From Parachlamydiaceae bacterium (GTDB lineage: Bacteria; Chlamydiota; Chlamydiia; Chlamydiales; Parachlamydiaceae): a DNA stretch of 6,839 nt. The stretch spans positions 1-6,839 of the forward strand of contig JACCVN010000382.1 of NCBI GenBank assembly GCA_013698165.1, written 5' to 3'. This document shows positions 6,353 through 6,839 of this stretch, piece by piece. The stretch's first letter is position 1; each line of letters starts with the position of its first letter. The position numbers were made by a program, and so were the translations under genes. The notes beneath the pieces are model-generated. The model saw only the letters and a list, made by a program, of their open reading frames with translations. It was not told where the DNA came from and ran no database searches.

Positions 6353-6839
6353 ATGAACTTCACAACTCTTTTGTCAGAGGCGACGACTCTTTTCATTATA
6401 TGTTTTTTCTTCTCTTTGCATTTTCTTGTTGGAGAAGAGCATATGTTACAAACAAATCAAAAAAATCGTTCTCAAGAACCAAAACTTCCTTTTCCTTACT
6501 TTGTAGAAGAAGTCAGTTATGGAGATATCGAAATATCACTTTCAGGAACTCTGACATTGCCTATAACAACCGGACCATTTCCGGCTGTCATACTCATTCA
6601 TGGTTCTTCACCTTTAGATCGCGATGAAACAATGTTTGGTCATAAACCTTTTCTCGTGTTGGCAGATCACTTCACGAGGCATGGTATAGCAGTGCTCCGC
6701 TTTGATAAGCGCGGCGTCGGAAAATCCACTGGAATTTATGATAACGCAACGATAGAGGACTTTTGTGATGATGTTGCTAAAGGTGTCGAATACTTGAAAT
6801 CGAGACCAGAAATTATTAAAAACCAGATCGGTCTTGTTG
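6353..6839 (+). CDS. Exported alpha/beta hydrolase, 5' part only
   Basis: The first 162 codons of a gene cut by the right edge. Residues 1-26 form a likely signal peptide, with the hydrophobic core FIICFFFSLHFLV. The mature part begins with a beta-hairpin-like ISLSGTLTLP (61-70), then PFPAVILIHGSSPLDRDE (75-92), which carries the oxyanion-hole His-Gly. RFDKRGVGKSTG at 116-127 is the Asp-x-Arg-Gly-x-Gly-x-Ser turn. The segment through YLKSRPEI to QIGLV leads into the strand before the nucleophile elbow. HGS-x-P-x-DRDE is typical of a group of secreted hydrolases related to serine aminopeptidase S33 and dienelactone-hydrolase proteins; family members then read GHSEGG, which would begin at the codon cut by the window edge. 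AGGA at 6346-6349 supports the ATG at 6353; a later ATG at 6443 would lose the signal peptide. It differs from the upstream hydrolase, so the two are not recent duplicates. Substrate unknown. Confidence 0.9.
   Translation, partial: MNFTTLLSEATTLFIICFFFSLHFLVGEEHMLQTNQKNRSQEPKLPFPYFVEEVSYGDIEISLSGTLTLPITTGPFPAVILIHGSSPLDRDETMFGHKPFLVLADHFTRHGIAVLRFDKRGVGKSTGIYDNATIEDFCDDVAKGVEYLKSRPEIIKNQIGLV

Noticed and set aside
6400..6627. Plus-strand frame of 75 codons at 6400-6627
   Set aside because: It overlaps the second hydrolase in another frame; its translation lacks family motifs, while the overlapping frame has HGSSPLDRDE and DKRGVGKS.
1..6839. CRISPR array, tRNA, rRNA, insertion sequence ends or transposase
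   Set aside because: No regularly spaced identical DNA repeats, cloverleaf-like segments, conserved rRNA stretches or transposase motifs were seen on either strand.

Overview
The window is AT-rich bacterial DNA carrying three genes and little else. Nothing in it is a taxonomic marker. The A/T-biased codon use, a very large lysine/asparagine-rich repeat protein with no recognised domain, weak ribosome binding sites and secreted alpha/beta hydrolases would fit an amoeba- or protist-associated intracellular bacterium, such as a Chlamydia-related (Parachlamydia-like) lineage or a Legionella-like one. That assignment is inference with low to moderate confidence.

Layout. Positions 4625 down to 1 (minus strand) are one uninterrupted reading frame of at least 1,541 codons that runs off the left edge. 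I checked its codons one by one and found no stop. The product is a giant, apparently soluble protein. It contains three tandem units of about 113 residues (about 480-802) and a second, partial set (about 1275-1541) that repeats the section about 709-950. A different linker of about 320 residues separates the two. Positions 4626-4856 are a divergent intergenic region with a perfect TATAAT box for the leftward gene, a 14-bp inverted repeat, a perfect 16-bp palindrome and a weaker rightward promoter candidate. Positions 4857-6140 (plus) encode an alpha/beta hydrolase of the proline-iminopeptidase type with a complete catalytic triad. It carries an unusual 125-150 residue N-terminal extension, and an internal GTG with its own signal-peptide-like sequence offers an alternative start. 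Positions 6141-6352 are non-coding, with overlapping small hairpins. Positions 6353-6839 (plus) are the first 162 codons of a second exported alpha/beta hydrolase from a different subfamily, cut by the window edge just before its expected nucleophile serine.

How the parts relate. The two hydrolases lie on the same strand 212 bp apart and both appear to be exported, so a shared role in the envelope, periplasm or host compartment is possible but unproven. The giant protein is transcribed away from them and shares only the intergenic control region. Its modular repeats, lack of an export signal and lack of recognisable catalytic motifs suggest a structural or protein-binding role, perhaps as a secreted effector. 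It is the most novel item here. I saw no tRNA, rRNA, insertion sequence, CRISPR array or convincing intrinsic terminator.
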